A stretch of 14,854 bases of DNA from assembly GCA_001778355.1 (NCBI GenBank), contig MFGS01000156.1:16129-30982 (forward strand), in the 5' to 3' direction. Shown here piece after piece: positions 12,586-14,854 of the stretch. Both the position numbers and the translations under genes were made by a program. Numbering within the stretch: the first letter of the stretch is position 1; each line of letters begins with the position of its first letter. Under the pieces are notes generated by a model, which saw only the letters and a program-made list of their open reading frames with translations, had not been told where the DNA came from and did not search any database. The stretch is from Candidatus Firestonebacteria bacterium RIFOXYA2_FULL_40_8 (GTDB taxonomy: Bacteria > Oederibacteriota > D2-FULL-39-29).

Positions 12586-14854
12586 CTTTACTACTATCTT
12601 TCCTATCTTCTTTCTTCCTGAACCGTCAGTTATCATATACAGGTAAATTCCGCGGGCTACTCTTTCCCCGTTATCATTTGTACCGTCCCATTCTGCTTCT
12701 CCGCTTATGCCGTCATTTACGGTTCCGGTTAATGCCACCTGGTACAACGGATTGATTGTTTTAACAACTTCTCCCGAAACAGTAAATATTCTTATCATAG
12801 GATCAGAAGTCAGATTTTTGAACTTCACCGTACTTCTCGCGGCTGTATCAAAGTTAATAGGGTTCGGGAAGATAACTACATTATCAAGATTACTTGCCGC
12901 AGCTACAAATTGACCTATCCTGAATATCGAAAAATTATCGACAAAACTGCTTATCTTGTGATTTATAAAATCCACCGAATCTGAAGAAGAAGCCAGCGCC
13001 CATTTATTATCGGTTCCTAATCTTAATATCCTGAATTTACTTTCCAGGGTCGGGTCACTTATCCCGGTGTAGGTCAGCGTAAGCGTGATAGTTTTCCCGG
13101 AGTTAATAGTCACTCCGTTCGTCAAAGTTATCTCTTTTACCGCGCTGTCCAGATACGGCCATAATCTGAGATTGCCATACTTTATTTTATTGGAAGCCAG
13201 TACATCGGTAGCGGCCGAGACATCACTTATTATAAATACGGTGTTACCGCTAAGTGCCCCCTGAGGCACGGCGAGTTTTATCCCCGCCGACTCGACCGTC
13301 AGTTCTGTAGCAGCTGTGGAATCAAATACGACATCAAACTTTGCATAGCTCGTAGTATTTGTACCCCCTCCCGCGGTTATTTGCACATTATATCTTCCGC
13401 TATTCATACCTAAAGGTACTATCACATTATTTATCTGCGTATCGCTTAAAACACTCCAACCGCTCAAAGCCGTATTATTAACGTCATCCAGTTTTATACT
13501 TGTGACCATGGAGGAAGCCATACCGCGGAAGAATCCTATACCCTTTACGGTCATCGTAGTTGCAGTCGTATTTAATCCGCTTGACGGAGAAAGTTCGGTA
13601 ACCGATAACGGGGCAGATAAAACAGTTATCTGCACGCTGCTCGTCGTATTGGTTCCGCCTCCTGTTGTCACTTTTACGTCATAAGTTCCGGCCGGAGTTC
13701 CTATCGGTATTCTTACACTTTGAATTACCGAATCACTTAACACGGTATACTCGCCAAGAGAAACATCCGTGTTTCCGCTTAATTTCATCGAGTAAACATT
13801 ACTCGTCAACGTTCCGCCATAGAAACCGGTACCGGTAAATAGAGCATAAGAAGAACCTGCATTGTACACGGTAAGAGGATTTATATTTACCACCGTCGGA
13901 GGAACGGTTGTTACAATAAATTTATCACCACTTAAATAATTAGTTCCATTTGACGTAGTAACCCTTATATCATACGTACCCGCTATTACCCCTTGCGGCA
14001 CGGTACAATCCTCAATATATATATCTGACGTTATTGCGCCAATAGCAATCGGTGTATTATTCGGATCGGTCAATCGTATTTCCAGAACATCTGCCGTTTC
14101 ATTCACATAATAATTTGTTCCCTGTATAAATATATTTTTACTTGTTGTATTAAGCCAGGTGGAAGGACTGAAAATATCGACAGTCGGACCTGCTTTTGAA
14201 GTGAACTTAACAGAACTTGTCGTATTTGTTCCTCCGGCGGTGGTAACTTTAACATTATAGGTGCCTACTGCCACGCCAATCGGCACCTGCGCGGTTATAA
14301 GAACATTGCTTATTACTGAGTACGAAGTCAGATCCGTCGGAGTCCCGGTATCCAATTGAATTCCGGTAACGGCGGAAGATGCCCCGCCTCCAAAGAATTT
14401 CGTTCCGGTTATGCTTATCGTATTAAGTCCGGTGTTTCCGCCTTTATTCGGAGACAGATTTGTCACCGTAGGAGGACTCGTCGTTACTATATACTTAGCA
14501 TCACTCGTTGCATTTACACCGGCACGGGTTGTTACTATTACATCATAACTTCCCGTCGTTATTCCTGTCGGCACGACGCCCGTTAAACTTGCATTACTCA
14601 CAACACTAAAGCTTGTGAACTCCGTTGTACCAACTTTAACACTCGTAACATCCGCGCTTGTAGTACCACCGTAAAAGTTAGTTCCTGTCACAGTCACCGT
14701 CGCTAAAGTCACATTCGTATTCGACTGCGGGGTTACCGTTACGACAGTCGGACTTACTCCTGTCACTACAAATTTATTTCCGCTCGTTGTATTTTCCCCG
14801 CCGTGGGTCTGTACTCTCACATCATACGTCCCGCACATCACCTGGCTTGGAATA
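12583..14854 (-). CDS. TIG/IPT-repeat surface protein with FlgD-like C-terminal domain, 5' end missing
   Basis: The frame is open to the window edge. Codons before the first ATG (14836-14838) read IPSQV, which continues the repeat pattern (compare IPIGVAVGTYNVKV), so the true start lies outside. About 755 residues are visible. Numbered from the GTG at 14841, there is a partial repeat and then five TIG/IPT-like units of 94-97 residues, at about 29-122, 123-217, 218-313, 314-410 and 411-507. Each has a PxV..xxP opening, a GTxFFGG-like turn, and a G.Y.V.VTT.GGTNTTS ending. Residues 510-545 (IKLAVPQGALSGNTVF) resemble a ZU5-like segment. 656-752 is a FlgD-like Ig domain (FPNPINF, SGEVVKTI, ARGIYLYMITDGSGRKKIGKIVVK-type ending) that also ends the propeller protein. 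I infer a cell-surface or secreted adhesin or carbohydrate-binding protein. The stop codon lies in a repeat hairpin. Confidence 0.8.
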   Translation of the reverse strand, partial: IPSQVMCGTYDVRVQTHGGENTTSGNKFVVTGVSPTVVTVTPQSNTNVTLATVTVTGTNFYGGTTSADVTSVKVGTTEFTSFSVVSNASLTGVVPTGITTGSYDVIVTTRAGVNATSDAKYIVTTSPPTVTNLSPNKGGNTGLNTISITGTKFFGGGASSAVTGIQLDTGTPTDLTSYSVISNVLITAQVPIGVAVGTYNVKVTTAGGTNTTSSVKFTSKAGPTVDIFSPSTWLNTTSKNIFIQGTNYYVNETADVLEIRLTDPNNTPIAIGAITSDIYIEDCTVPQGVIAGTYDIRVTTSNGTNYLSGDKFIVTTVPPTVVNINPLTVYNAGSSYALFTGTGFYGGTLTSNVYSMKLSGNTDVSLGEYTVLSDSVIQSVRIPIGTPAGTYDVKVTTGGGTNTTSSVQITVLSAPLSVTELSPSSGLNTTATTMTVKGIGFFRGMASSMVTSIKLDDVNNTALSGWSVLSDTQINNVIVPLGMNSGRYNVQITAGGGTNTTSYAKFDVVFDSTAATELTVESAGIKLAVPQGALSGNTVFIISDVSAATDVLASNKIKYGNLRLWPYLDSAVKEITLTNGVTINSGKTITLTLTYTGISDPTLESKFRILRLGTDNKWALASSSDSVDFINHKISSFVDNFSIFRIGQFVAAASNLDNVVIFPNPINFDTAARSTVKFKNLTSDPMIRIFTVSGEVVKTINPLYQVALTGTVNDGISGEAEWDGTNDNGERVARGIYLYMITDGSGRKKIGKIVVK

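Overview
All protein genes in this window lie on the minus strand, so transcription runs from high to low coordinates. The DNA is moderately AT-rich. Genes carry clear Shine-Dalgarno sites (AAGGAG type), and there are lipoprotein and Sec signals, a PilX-type pilus/pseudopilus protein, surface proteins ending in a FlgD-like Ig domain, and a GH123/DUF4091-type secreted enzyme. Intergenic DNA is packed with degenerate interspersed repeats. This combination suggests an uncultured Gram-negative-type bacterium of a candidate phylum (Firestonebacteria-, Omnitrophota- or Elusimicrobia-like). No rRNA or phylogenetic marker is present, so the placement is a guess.

Region 1 (1-3743) is one tightly packed operon. 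In transcription order it encodes a six-helix membrane protein with paired histidines (ferric-reductase/MsrQ-like), a ModA-like solute-binding protein without a signal peptide, a ModA-like lipoprotein, a ModB/WtpB-type permease, a short ModC-type ATPase, and the start of a third ModA-like protein with a Sec signal, cut by the window edge. Neighbouring genes overlap or sit within 13 bases of each other. The likely role is uptake of molybdate or tungstate. Three binding-protein-like genes around one permease/ATPase pair, one of them apparently cytoplasmic and cysteine-rich, plus a putative haem membrane protein, make this the most unusual gene set here.

Region 2 (3744-5490) holds a composite repeat with a 9-bp minisatellite, a 12-helix MFS transporter, a second repeat type that can fold into a nested hairpin, and an intrinsic terminator serving the next gene upstream.

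Region 3 (5491-9289) has two exported proteins: a beta-propeller/Fn3/FlgD-Ig protein with a good sigma-70 promoter, and a GH123/DUF4091-like protein. Region 4 (9480-14854) has a very large PilX-like protein and the C-terminal part of a TIG/IPT-repeat surface protein with the same FlgD-like tail. The 397-base gap between them (12186-12582) is almost entirely repeat-derived: an ATTCGAA-type array, a second copy of the composite 9-bp repeat, and a hairpin element whose arm contains the TIG gene's stop codon. The extracellular proteins may together serve polysaccharide binding or attachment, but nothing in the window links them directly.
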